DNA of 64,000 nucleotides from Hydnum rufescens UP504 (taxonomy: Eukaryota; Basidiomycota; Agaricomycetes; Cantharellales; Hydnaceae): assembly GCA_014904985.1 (NCBI GenBank), contig MU128966.1, forward strand, positions 1 through 64,000, given 5' to 3'. The first letter of the stretch is position 1. The number at the start of each line of letters is the position of its first letter. Shown one piece after another: positions 10,512 to 20,909 of the stretch. Under the pieces are notes generated by a model, which was not told where the DNA came from, did not search any database, and saw nothing but the letters and a program-made list of their open reading frames with translations. The translations under genes and the position numbers were made by a program.

Positions 10512-10855
10512 GTGTTAGTGGTGTATGAGTCTGGCAGGCACCCAGCCTCACTATCATTTCTACCTATATACATACAATGTACATCCTTTCTCTCTCCTTT
10601 GTGTTTCTTTCCTTTCCTCCTTCTTAAACCAACCTGGTGGGAAGCTTCTCCACTGGAGTTTGGTGCTGCCCTGGTCATAGTGAGTGTTAGTGGTGTATAC
10701 AGTAAGTCCAGTGGGCATCCAGCCTTAGTATCATTACTGCCTATATACATACAATGTATCTCCCTCCTCTCCTTTGCTTTTTCTTCTTTCCTCCTTCTCA
10801 AACCAACCTGGTGGAAAGCTTTTCCACTGGAGTTTGGTGCTGCCCAGTTGTAGTT
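10512..10855 (+). repeat. Tandem duplication, two units of about 172 bp
   Basis: Two adjacent direct copies, about 10512-10684 and 10685-10855, share GTGTTAGTGGTGTAT at the start, TATATACATACAATGTA in the middle and AAACCAACCTGGTGG followed by GGAGTTTGGTGCTGCC at the end. A few substitutions separate them. The ORFs that cross both units on each strand repeat the same residues and are by-products of the duplication. Confidence 0.8.
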
Positions 10856-10859
10856 AGCT

Positions 10860-11770
10860 TCATCCTTGTTTATGTAATTGACTCAAATAGCTAGCCACAG
10901 GAATATGTATCTTTTCTGACTCTTCATTCAGGCTGTTGCCCACAGTGTACTGAAACAGTACATTTTGGACTCAGCACTGTGTGACCTTACTGTCAACATA
11001 CTCACACTAATTATCTCATGGCTAACCCCAAGGAAGTAGACCTACAACCTAGTCTGCCACTCAAGACTCCTTTTATTGCAACTCATGAGATGACTTGACC
11101 CTGGATCAAGGGCCATAATGGACTGAAGCCCAGTCCAGAACCCCCACTGGGATTACTTCATCATACTAAGGTTAATTTGGATACTACTGAATTAACACTG
11201 GTGTGTAAGAGCCTGAATATGGGACTTGACACTCATCTCTCCTCTTCTTGATTGAGCCTATGAAATGCTCTTGAATAAGATTGCAGCCCCCTGTGAAACA
11301 GGGTGGATACCTCAAGAGGGGTGGCCACTCCCCCAAAAAATATCAAAGCCATAGGCCTAGCCTCACCAGGCTGGACCAGACTTGGCCCAGGGTCAAGTTA
11401 TAGTCCAGACTCTACTGCCTCCAGCCTCACAGGAATGGCATGGAAGCCTGGCCACCCAACATGATGTGATTATGAGGGCTCTTGGTCAAATGAACCCAGA
11501 TGAGTACTTAAGGAACTCCCATTGCCTTTGAACTATATGGGTTTCCTGCATCACAACTATTACATGCCTGCATCTCAAGGCACTCCTCAAGACTCTTGTC
11601 AAGACAGCAGGCCAGCCATGCCTATGTCAAGTGAAAGGACTAGATCTGTAACCAACAAATCAATGACCAACAAGGACTCCACAGACTAAGAGTTACTCCA
11701 TTGTAGGGCCCTACTGGCATCAGTAGCAGAGTCCATATGACATGAACAAGGCCCCAATCCAGCTGCTGAC
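10860..11770. other. Retroelement-like sequence without readable ORFs
   Basis: No frame can be followed. Composition is like the Ty3 relic downstream, so this may be the decayed 5' part of that element. No LTR border was found. Confidence 0.3.
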
Positions 11771-11776
11771 ATATGT

Positions 11777-12300
11777 TTGATTAACACCTCCTTATATCAC
11801 TTGGCATACAACCTGGATGTGGAATCTCCCTCCTTCACCAGCACCATCATTCAGGTGTCTTGTACTGGGCAACCTATGGTTTTTAGGCCCAATACAGAAT
11901 CCTGCCTCACCTTGTTGCAATGTGGTCAGATATTACAGGATACCACTGCTGAAGTAACAAAGCACTACTTCCTGTCAGACCCCAACCCCTACAAATTTGA
12001 CCCAGGGGGTGTACTAGCCATTCATATGGGAACAGGAGTCTCCTCTGAGGACAAGGTCCTACAGCTGGCTGCTCTAGCCCTATGACAACTGTGTAGTGGA
12101 CTCAAAGTTATTGCACAACTTCAAAGTGTTGACAAGAATGAATCTGTGGCCTACACTATGAACTCCAAAGCACAGGGCTATGCTACTAGAATTGTGGATG
12201 ACCCTCCCCAAGTCACTTTGCCATTAGTGGTGTACTCATGCTCAAGAATGAGGTCTGCTATGGTGAAACCAGGAGATTCTGATGCCAGGGGCTCTGGTCA
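11777..12300 (+). pseudogene. Decayed frame ahead of the Ty3/Gypsy relic
   Basis: A 102-codon frame (11777-12085) continues past its TGA in the same phase to about 12300 (QLCSGLKVIAQLQSVDKNESVAYTMNSKAQ...). The composition is protein-like but I recognise no domain. Its position before the gag-like region suggests it belongs to the same retroelement or to a captured gene. The frame has at least two stops. Confidence 0.35.
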
Positions 12301-12509
12301 GTGACAAAGGAACCCAACTGCCACACCCATGATTTGATGCTTAATGACCCCATCCCTTGGTGGATCTACCATGACAACAGGCATTAGTAAACTCCACCAG
12401 AACCCCAGATATTCAAGGAGCCAAGCCTTGAGCCTATCAGTCAGAACCACCTCCAAGACCAATGGTCCTTCCTCTGGTCCCTTGAGTCCCATCCAATTGT
12501 GATAGAACT

Positions 12510-13689
12510 GAGGGCATGCACTGGAACCCCCCAGATGGAGGACCCCCCAACAGAGATGACTCTGGAAGTGGAGGAGGTCACCCTGGTGGAAGGCCCCCTC
12601 ATTGTGGTCAGCCTCCAATGGGACCTGGTGGTGGGCACCCTGATCAAGGGTGGCCTGGTAATGGACCTCCCAGGTCTGGACCCCCTGATCATGGGTCTCC
12701 TGCTGTAGGAGTCAATGATGTGAACCACCAATGAGAGGCCCATTATGAGCCCAAGTTCAAGCTTGAGTTCCAGCCTAGCAACCTGCCAGAATACAATGGA
12801 TCAGACAATGCCTTTGTCACATGGACTGAAGATTTGGATTGTTATGCTGCAGGAAGTCATTGAATGCACAAGCAATTAGCCTTTGATGCTACTAGGAAGA
12901 GGATGAGGAAACTGATGTTTTGTTTGTTGTACCTGATGAATTTCCCCTCAAGGGTCTTGCCTGTTATGTTGCCCCTAGCAAGGGTGGACCTGCCCCTGAC
13001 CTAAGTGTTAAAAGGACATATGGCTCCCTGAGGAAGTATACATCCCAGAGCCTATAGTGAAGAGACCTCCAGGACTAGCCAGCCTGGGAATGGATGCCTT
13101 TAAACTGCAATGCCATGTCAATGATGTAAATGGACCCATAATTGAGGTGGTCATTGACTCAGGAGCCACAGCCACCTTGGTGTCTGCCACATGTCTGAGG
13201 ACTCTGAAGGAATGAGGCCCTCCAATTAAGCAAGGGCTAAAACTGAGACTACTGCACCTCATAGGAGAAGCCAAATGTTTAGGATATATGACACTTGACC
13301 TATATTTCCATAGTCAACTGGGACCCATACTGCTTCAAGGAGTCAAGGCCTACATCATCAAAGGAATGAATGCCAACCTCTTAATTGGTGAGGACATGCA
13401 CTGGGCCTGGCAATTACATACCATGAGACCTGAACACAAGGCCTACTGGCAAGTGGGAAGCAGTGAGCACTGCATTCCAGCCAGTCATACCACAAGAGTC
13501 CAGGAAGCCTTTATCACCTCCTGGCAACCTGGGAATGATTCACCCCCTGAGACTGTCCCCAAAGAAGGATCCAACCTCCTCTCTGCAAAAAGACAAAAAA
13601 TGGGCCAGGGAAAAGTTGTGGCTTTAGAGGATACTTATATCCCAGGGGGACATGTAGTCCAAGTATGGGTCAAGGGAAACTACAATTGA
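12510..13689 (+). mobile_element. Ty3/Gypsy retrotransposon relic: gag part and aspartic protease
   Basis: A Gly/Pro-rich stretch (12516-12734: GGGHPGGRPPHCGQPPMGPG) is followed, in the frame after a stop, by FKLEFQPSNLPEYNGSDNAFVTW, which resembles the start of the gag capsid region of basidiomycete Ty3 elements. From 13110 comes VNGPIIEVVIDSGATATLVSATCLRTL, containing the retropepsin DSGA active site, then after a TGA the frame 13288-13689 with MNANLLIGEDM, the second protease strand region. Stops at several points and the missing bulk of gag show it is dead. Reverse transcriptase, RNase H and integrase are absent. An LTR-like sequence on the other strand follows directly at 13838. Confidence 0.75.
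13288..13689 (+). pseudogene. Retropepsin C-terminal half and linker
   Basis: A 133-codon frame that continues the protease domain begun in another register at 13110-13215. It carries LGPILLQGVKAYIIKGMNANLLIGEDMHWAWQL, in which the ANLLIGEDM block corresponds to the hydrophobic-hydrophobic-G-x-D segment of Ty3 proteases. The rest (HKAYWQVGSSEHCIPASHTTRVQEAF) corresponds to the linker before reverse transcriptase in such polyproteins. The frame ends at 13689 with no reverse transcriptase following. Confidence 0.6.
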
Positions 13690-13837
13690 CACAGTGGACT
13701 GTGACTAATCAAAAAATGAATAATATGGAGGTAGGCTATTGCACAGGGTCCCCACAGGGGAATTTAGGACCTCCCACCCCATGGGGTTGAAAACCCACCC
13801 ACATGACTCAATCAATTTACTATGGCAGATGGGCCAC

Positions 13838-14417
13838 TGTAATAACATGGTCCTTGACTTCAAGGGACTGCAGTATTTGTCATCATTAGATGAGGTGGGT
13901 TCAAGGGACCTGTGAACAGAAGGAGGAAAGTAGTCCAACCACTCTAAGCACTGGCTTCAAGTGGGAGGGCTGTGAATGAAGCTAAGCACTGGCTTCGCTT
14001 TGGATGGGGGAGAAGTGAGAGGAGAGGGGGGAATGGGTAAGGGAAGATGGTAGTAGCTGGCCAAAGGGCTCAGCTACTATCCATGGGGGGAAAGAGTAGT
14101 TAGCAGGTACACTAGAGGAGTGTACTTACCTAACTGAGTTGCACTCGTATGTGACTCCCCTTATCCATCTCTGCCCTGTGCTCTATGGTGATGGATTGTG
14201 GGTCTTGGTGTGGTTGATTCATTACATGACTTGGTCACATAGTTGCTGTGTGGCTATGTTGATTTCATGGTTCATGCAGGAGCTATGAGGTCTGGGCAAA
14301 AGAGTAATTTGATTCCGACATGACTGGGACTTAGAATCCTCACAGCCATGCTATTACATAAGGTACTAGAGGGAACAGGACTTGTATATATTCTATGTAG
14401 CATGGCCCTATATTACA
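13838..14417 (-). mobile_element. LTR-like sequence of a minus-strand retroelement
   Basis: Bounded by TGTAATAACATGG and CCTATATTACA, i.e. inverted TGTAATA/TATTACA ends. Read on the minus strand it starts right after GCTGGGGGGCAC, a plausible polypurine tract, so it would be the 3' LTR of an element lying to the right. Its last bases resemble those of 6664-7288 and its first half resembles 7357-7793 (shared AGCTAAGCACTGGCTT and a hairpin next to the start). No second LTR was found to the right. Confidence 0.5.
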
Positions 14418-14435
14418 GTGCCCCCCAGCATGGCA

Positions 14436-16262
14436 TCAGGATTCTATTGGGAGGATGCCCATGTCCTCAAGATCTAGATCCTCCAGCATGATCTTGTAAT
14501 GCTTGAACCATCCATTCCACTGGAATTGCTCACCCACATAAGTGCCACAAGCAGTAAGGGAAGTGGGATCAACTTCTGGGGTAGCTCAGGTGAGCCATTT
14601 GAGCATAGTCCGGTGGTGGCCCCTGAAAGGTATCTGGATGTTGACCTTAATGGGGTCCTGGTAGGATAGGTGCCTCCTAAGTAGCGAATCCAATTTTTGT
14701 GTGGCCTCAAGTAATTCTTTGGTGTTGAAAGCCGTGAGTAGGCATAGATACTCAATTCGTCTGGTGAAGAGTGTCAGGGTCTCCTGCGGGGTGAGAAGGT
14801 ACCTGGACATTAAACTCTGAGACAGCCCTTGAACCTGTGGAGGGCCATTGGGGTGGAAAAGCTTAATTAGATTGGCAGATTTGAAGTTCATGCCTGGGGG
14901 TCGTGAAGGGCTGCCTTTTACTAGGATAGGTTGAGGGGGTGGGCAGAGCTCTAGTCTCTTGCGGATCCTTGCAGATAGTACCTTGAGTACTTGTTTCAAG
15001 ACTTCAGGGCTCCAGGGGCAGTAGAGGCTTTCATCATATTGCTGTGCTTGTGCTGAGGGCTCGGAGGGATAGAACTTGGCAGCTAATGTTTGACTTTCCA
15101 ATGCCCTATGTGCGTGATCTCTTTCCGTGAAGATGAGAGTGAGATGGGGCTCCTTGTAGAGCCATTGCTTAACTCCTGAGCCATATTGTTTGAGTAGTTT
15201 CTCCTCTAAGCATCCTTCTGGCTTCAGGTACACAAACAGGTAGAATTCCACTGGGAATTGGTCCATTTGCATATCCAGTGGTCCCCAGATGTCATCAGGG
15301 TCCTCTTCTTTGCAGGTTTGGTTGCCATCCCTGAAGAGTCCTGGGTTGGGGGATTGGTGTCCTCAGGCAAGGTGAAGTTGGGGGTGGAGGACTGTTCATC
15401 ATCCTCATAGGGTGCCAGTTCCTCTTCCAGGTAGGTGACAATGTTTGCACAGGGCCTAACACATCGCTCTGGTGGTGATTATGGGCATGGTTGTCGCAGG
15501 GACCCTATGGCTGCTGTGATGTACAGATCATAGTCTTTGATGCAAGGGAGTAGTGTGGGGGGGGTGCCATAGGACCTTAGGGCCAGATCAATTAATTGTG
15601 CTGCTAGCTTGTATTGCAGCTGCAGTTTGGGGAGCAATTCAGGCTGGTGCCACTCAAATCCTCTACGTTCTGCCCATTCCTGACATATCGGGTAGTTTTG
15701 GGATAACAGTGAAGGGGGAGGGATAGCATCTTTGTGGTTGGCCCATTTGGTCAGCAACAATGTCTCTGGGCCTAGACATTCTTGCAGCTCGTTCAGAATG
15801 GGCAAGTAGCCTCCTTTGTGGGTGTGTGATAGCCAGCACACAAGGCCCTCCAGATAGTTCTCCTTGGGGGGACCTTGGGGTGTGCAGAAATAGGAAGGAT
15901 GGTGACAGTAGTAAGGGCTGGTCATCTTCATGTCCTGTGGGTGCCCCTCCTCCATCACCCATATTTCCTCCAGCAGATTCATGAGTTGTTGGTGCCCCAA
16001 GTCCATCAGACGTTTCTCAAAGGACTCATGGATCAATTTTTGTGCATAGGCATCCCATAAGTCCCAATGGGGGTGCCTGGCCTTGATTTCCTTCTCTGTG
16101 TCAGTCCATAGGGGCGGGTACTGTGTAGTGCCACAGGGGTAAAGTTTGAGGTTAGGGGTTTCATTTTCTATAGCCATTGACCACATGGGGGCCCCTAATT
16201 CTGTGAGTCCCCTTCTGATGAGGATGGAATGACAGTTGTGGGTGGAGACAATCAGGCCTGTA
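14436..16262 (-). pseudogene. Unknown long ORF next to a polypurine tract and LTR
   Basis: On the minus strand the frame from about 16262 (after a CTTACAG acceptor-like site) gives 235+ residues starting GLIVSTHNCHSILIRRG and continuing past ATG 16186. After a TAA at 15479 it continues in phase for about 65 acidic residues (NIVTYLEEELAPYEDDEQ), then the frame shifts to a second 228-codon ORF (15272-14586). A single TGA at 14586-14588 separates this from 49 more in-phase residues ending ILPIES. The whole would be over 580 residues. I do not recognise any domain. The end lies 18 bases before the LTR, the place of the last gene of an LTR retroelement. CpG is commoner here than around it, so it may be younger. 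Confidence 0.5.
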
Positions 16263-16690
16263 AGGCATGTTGTAGTCCTGAAGTGTGGGGGTCAGAATTG
16301 TTCCTTGAAACAGAGTAGGTAGAGAATGACCCAGAAGGCGAGAGTCACAAATCCGGTAGCATCGAGTATGCGCCTCCTGAGCTCAAACTCAGGTTCCACA
16401 GGTTTAAACCTGAACTGCAGCATCCATAGACACATAATAAGAGATGCCATCCTTTCCCACCTCACTGAGACCCAGATATCACATGTTTTGATGTTGGCAA
16501 AACCCAGAAATGATGAGACACCTATAGGGGTTTTTTTTCTAACCTAAGGAACAAATCTTCATGTTTATGAGCATGCTCTTGTTATTTTGATCTTTTAAGT
16601 TGATAATTTCCATGCTTGAGGTGTGTATTCTAGAGGTCTTGACATAAATTCTTGGGCCAAACAAGCCATAATATAAAATTTGCCAGTTGT
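16263..16690. other. Spacer with a CAGGTT-type repeat
   Basis: A minus-strand piece near 16290-16370 encodes a possible membrane helix (GFVTLAFWVILYLLCFK) in an isolated frame. The phrase CAGGTTTAAACCTG appears at about 16397-16412. Nothing else is recognisable. Confidence 0.4.
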
Positions 16691-16945
16691 GGGAAGCATC
16701 TACAGTGGAATCACATGAGGGGTGATATCTGAAGTTCCAAGGTGTCAAACTATGAACAATAGATAGATACATGAAGGAATGAAAAAGGAAAACACCTGGA
16801 GTTCTCTGAGGTGTCAAACTGGGGGACATCCTTGATACCTCTCAGGTATATATGGGGCATCTGGTGATTAATCTCTGGATGCTATAACTGCACTAGCCAA
16901 ATAGGGAATAGGGGAAAATAACAAATGATGTGAAGCAGGGGATGG
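16690..16945 (+). repeat. Dispersed repeat family A, copy 2
   Basis: Direct relative of 17755-17965 and reverse-complement relative of 9000-9290: starts CATCTACAGTGGAATCAC, contains CCAAGGTGTCAAACT, GGGGGACATCC, TATATATGGGGCATCTGG and ends in ACTAGCCAAATAGGG plus a GTGAAGCAGGGGATGG tail. Copies 2 and 3 lie about 1.07 kb apart in the same orientation and flank the hAT-type MITE. Confidence 0.65.
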
Positions 16946-17151
16946 AAGATCAAACTGTCACATCTCAAGAGGTTGTTGATTAAGTTAAGCCCATTTCAAC
17001 TCTTTGGCTATTCTTCAGAGAAATTGGGTTACTTAATCAATGACTGGATAAGAGTCTGGATTAACCCTATCATACTCAACACATGCTATTGACCCTAGAC
17101 ACTGAAAATTCAGATTTCAGCCAGCACACTACAATATACTATGCTTGGCTG

Positions 17152-17619
17152 TATGGTTGCCAAAGTTACAAACCTGGAAAACCTGAGTTTGAACCTGAAC
17201 CTGACCTATGGTCAGGTTCAGGTTTTGCCCTCATCAGTGATTTCAGGTTTTGGACCCCCATTTCAGGTTCAGGTTCAAACCTAAACCTCTAGTAGCCTTC
17301 ACAGTAGATGGAACAAGTGCTTCAATGACTCATGGGCTAAGTGTTGTTGTTTTTAAAGACTATAATGACCTAAATACACTTTGCATGAGGTTGTGTGTTT
17401 GGTTTTGCTTCAAAGTAATATGTTTCTCAACCAAGGAACCTGCTTACATAATTCTGGATTATGGGTAACACCAGTATTCAGGTCAGATATCCCTCATGTT
17501 TGAGGGGGTTCATGATTTCAGGTTCAAACCTGGTTTAAACCAGAACCTAACTTGTGGTCAGATTCAGGTTTTGCCCAAATGGGGAAAAACCTGACCTGAA
17601 CCTGACTTTGGCAACCATA
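17152..17619. mobile_element. hAT-type MITE, 468 bp, with 8-bp target duplication
   Basis: Ends TATGGTTGCCAAAGTTA (17152-17168) and TGACTTTGGCAACCATA (17603-17619) are inverted repeats with one mismatch near the inner end. Both sides are flanked by CTTGGCTG (17144-17151 and 17620-17627), an 8-bp target duplication as made by hAT transposases. The interior starts and ends with inward-pointing arrays of AACCTG/CAGGTT hexamers and has no transposase ORF. A related left end, TATGGTTGCCACAGT, occurs at 20216. Confidence 0.85.
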
Positions 17620-17754
17620 CTTGGCTGACAGAAAGGTTTGAAGGTCACATAGTGGGGCCCCATTTGGGCCCCAAGTGATGCAGAAAATATGAAAGAGTGT
17701 TAAGGGCTCATTTTGGAGCCTTGTTTGGATGCAATGGGGCCACATGTGTGAAGT

Positions 17755-17965
17755 ACCTACAGTGAAATCACACAGAGGGTGATATCCAGAGTTCTGAGGG
17801 GTCAAACTAAGGAAATAGACAGATACATGAAGGGAAGACAAAAAGAGGAAATACCTAGAGTTCCAAGGTGTCAAACTGAGGGACATCCTCTGGATCTCTG
17901 AGGTGTATATAAGGCATTAGGAGATTAATCTCCAGATGCTATGAATCATGCTAGCCAAATAAGGA
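17755..17965 (+). repeat. Dispersed repeat family A, copy 3
   Basis: Third copy of the family at 9000-9290 and 16690-16945: CCTACAGTGAAATCACA, CCAAGGTGTCAAACTGAGGGACATCC, a TATATAAGG block, and ATGCTAGCCAAATAAGGAATA at the end. It lacks the GTGAAACAGG tail. Confidence 0.6.
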
Positions 17966-17981
17966 ATATGTCAGGATCACA

Positions 17982-18422
17982 TTGACATTTGCTTCCTCCT
18001 GTGGACTTACCTGTCAGAGTATCATTGTTTGTCAACTCTATTATATGGTGCCTACTTCTTCAAATGCTCTCATCTCCTCTCTCCCTCCCTTCAGTAAGGG
18101 GGTTATTGTCATCCTTGCCATTATTGGCATTTCTCTTATTATTATTGCCCTCATACTATCAGGCCTCAACCAGCAGGCTATGGGCTGGGTAGTCAACAAG
18201 TGGCAGCATTGGCACCCTTGTCAGCACCCCTCATTCCCTTGCTGCCTGTGTGAGTGCATGCAGTTGCCAATCCAGACTCCTCCTCCTCCTACTCTGCCCC
18301 CAGTCCCTGAATCTGCACCACCTGTCCCAATCCCTACTCCCTCAGCATCACTACAGTCCTTGGACTCCTTTGACACCTTTGGAGTACCCAGGTGTACACT
18401 GCCTTGGAAGTATATATGCTAA
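17982..18422 (+). CDS. ORF with one membrane helix and Pro-rich tail, unknown
   Basis: A 146-codon frame. Residues about 37-61 (KGVIVILAIIGISLIIIALILSG) form a clear membrane-spanning helix, followed by a Trp-rich block, a Cys cluster (CCLCEC) and a Pro-rich tail (TPPPPTLPPVPESAPPVP). I recognise no family. It lies among repeats, has no visible introns and could be a fragment of a retroelement gene or chance. Codon-like quality is better than in neighbouring sequence. Confidence 0.25.
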   Translation: MTFASSCGLTCQSIIVCQLYYMVPTSSNALISSLPPFSKGVIVILAIIGISLIIIALILSGLNQQAMGWVVNKWQHWHPCQHPSFPCCLCECMQLPIQTPPPPTLPPVPESAPPVPIPTPSASLQSLDSFDTFGVPRCTLPWKYIC

Positions 18423-18724
18423 GGGGGATGCATATGGAAGTTAGGGCATAGCCATGTGGAGGTGTGCACAGGATTCATAACATGGCTGCATCAGCTTAGT
18501 GATGGCAGCTGTGGTGGCTGTGTGCAGGAAGTACTACTTATAGCCCTTCACAGCTGGGGGATCACCAGTTTTGATCTCTCAGGATTCCCACTGTAATAGG
18601 TGTGAGACTTGTGTGTCCCTTGTTGTGTGGTGTATACTCAGGATTCCCACTGCAATAGCATGTGGTTAATTAATCTCTTTCCTCTTTCTGTTTGTGGCTT
18701 CAATGGCAGTGTCACCCTGACAGA

Positions 18725-20071
18725 ATAGGGGTAAATAAACAATTGGTGAAACAGGAGATGGAATATTGAATGGAATACCCATCTTGACATTATTCATGCT
18801 CATTTTCTGATATTTAAATACCAATTTCCCATTATTTGATACATACCATAGGTAGGAAATATGGTTCACCAGGCTGCTTCTAGCTGATTTGTCTCTTATT
18901 ACATAAGCAGCTTCATGATAGCTAGTCACAGCAGGACACAACAATGTATCTTTTTACCTGCTGTTCAAAGTGTGACCTGGATACATGAATACTCCTGTCT
19001 ACACTGGTCCCTGAGATCTCTCCAATCCCCAAAGGGACTGGAAGCCAATTTCTCTCCAACAATTAACTTCCCATGGGACTGCCTGTCACCTATTGTTAAC
19101 AGGCTACAGGGTAAAGGCCAATTTGTAATTTCCTTGTGGGCTGGCAGCCATTCAACTACTAATTTGGATACTCCTGGATTAACACCAGTGGATGATCCAT
19201 CCACCCTCTCTGTTCCATCCTTGCCCAGATTTGGCAGATTAGGCAAGATTTAGTTTGATTTATTTGTATTTATATTTCTTTGGTGCCCACATTGCAGCAT
19301 GGCCCAGACAGTAGTTCCCTTTGCCACATAGTTGAGTTTTTGAAGTGACATAGTTTTATCTGTTTTAACCAGCACAGCCACCCCACCCTTAGTTCCTGAG
19401 GGCCTCAGAAACCTGATGAAACCTGGTGAAGAGCAAAGAACACAGAGTGTCAGCCCTGAAGTGATGGGAAAGCTTGTCCTAGAAACCTCACCCCATCCAT
19501 TACACAAGAGTCCATGGCATTCAAGATTGGGCCTGAATTTTTTGGGGATGATGAATGAGGAGGATAGTCAGTATGTTACGAAAATTCTTCCCATCACTTG
19601 ATTTTCAAATCTGAATTTGGATATGATGGAGAACTCTGGATCCCCCAACATGTGAATTGCAGAGGTGCAGTGTGTTATGAGAAAACCTTTCCGCCTGTGC
19701 GATTACACAAATGATCTGATGGAATGGTGAATCTGGCTGAAAGATTTTAAGGAGATGATACAGATCATATCATAGCATCTGTGATAAAGTTTTCACGAAT
19801 TTTCAGCTCAAATTGGTGAGGGGATGGATCAGTTTGAGTATAGAACTCCGCATAACAAGGTGACTGGAATGGCTGATAGGAATGTGAAAGCATTGGAGTG
19901 TAAATTTCACATACTAATGACTGTGCATGGAATTGAGATTGGGGAGAATTACGATCTGTGCATGATTGGAATGGAATGATGAGAGGATGGGTAGAAGGTT
20001 TGCACCGATTTTCAGCCAATTCTGTGGTGGGGACTGACATCCTGCAGCGGGGGCTGGGGGAAATTGACTTG
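18725..20071 (+). repeat. Long direct duplication, copy 1
   Basis: This unit recurs at 20910-22140. The first 800 bases are nearly identical (ATAGGGGTAAATAAACAATT start; both copies encode the same meaningless frames); the second half diverges by many small indels, and ends with CAGCCAATTCTGTGGTGGGG then GCGGGGG in both. A central piece (19370-19490) also appears a third time at 20085-20215. Internally the second half contains loosely repeated units of about 110-130 bases with CATTACACAAG and CACGAATTTTCAGC phrases. No coding function is seen. Confidence 0.85.
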
Positions 20072-20909
20072 GGTTGTGTAGCAGCACAGCCACCCCACCC
20101 TTAGTTCCTGAGGGCCTCAGAAACCTGATGAAACCTGGTGAAGAGCAAAGAACACAGAGTGCCAGCCCTGAAGTGAATGGGAAAGCTTGTCCTAGAAACC
20201 TCACCCCCATCCTTCTATGGTTGCCACAGTCAGGTTTTTGTTCGGTTTTGCCCAATTTGGCAAAACCTAAACGTGACCAGGTTCCAAATACCCATGAGGG
20301 CAAAAACCTGAACCTGACCTTTGAAGGTTCGGTCTCATTTCAGGTCAGGTTCAGGTTTAAACCTTGGTTTAAACCTGAAACTCTGAGTATGAGGGAAGCC
20401 AACAGTTTCAGGGGGTACTTACTAGAATATCTACAACGCCCTCTGCTCAAGTCTCTTGCCTCTGCCACTCGCTTTACATCCTGTAAACTCCACATTTTCC
20501 AGTCCCAGCCCCTTTCACTTCAATTTACTGCTCACACATCTTCTGGAGATGGATATTTAGCACTACATTCGTCAGTGTGGACTTGTGGCCTGCACCAATT
20601 ACCTCATTTGATGGGCCAAAGTCATGTGGACTTCTGACTCCAGAACTATATCACAATTGTAAATTGCCGATTTGGTGCCAGAATAGTGGCAATTTACATG
20701 GAAGTGGACCTACACCCTACCTTTCAGGTTAGGTTTATAACCCTGCGTTTCAGGACCCGCTTTTTGGATTCAGGGCGAAGGGGCACAGAGGCTTAACCTG
20801 ACCTAGAAAATGAAAGTGAAACGCTGACCCAATGGAAACCTGACCCAGTCAGGTTCAGGTTTAAACTAGTTCAACAGTTTAAACCTGAACCACAGCATCC
20901 ACTATCCAA
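20072..20909. repeat. Linker with CAGGTT hexamer arrays between the duplicated units
   Basis: Contains a third partial copy of the duplicated unit (20085-20215), a MITE-like left end TATGGTTGCCACAGTCAGG at 20216, and several arrays built of CAGGTT/AACCTG with the palindrome GGTTTAAACC (about 20345-20385, 20720-20760, 20835-20890). A matching right MITE end was not found. The 187-codon frame across it (20074-20637) follows the repeats and is not believed. Confidence 0.6.

Noticed and set aside
10409..10853. ORFs on both strands with repeated peptide segments
   Set aside because: They are produced by the 172-bp tandem duplication and have no family features.
12298..12743. Overlapping ORFs on both strands in the Gly/Pro-rich region
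   Set aside because: They mirror the repetitive GGA/CCT codons of the gag-like region; only the plus frame at 12516 fits a gag sequence.
16390..20900. CAGGTT arrays as interstitial telomere repeats
   Set aside because: The usual fungal telomere unit is TTAGGG; the hexamer here differs, changes orientation and sits at MITE ends.
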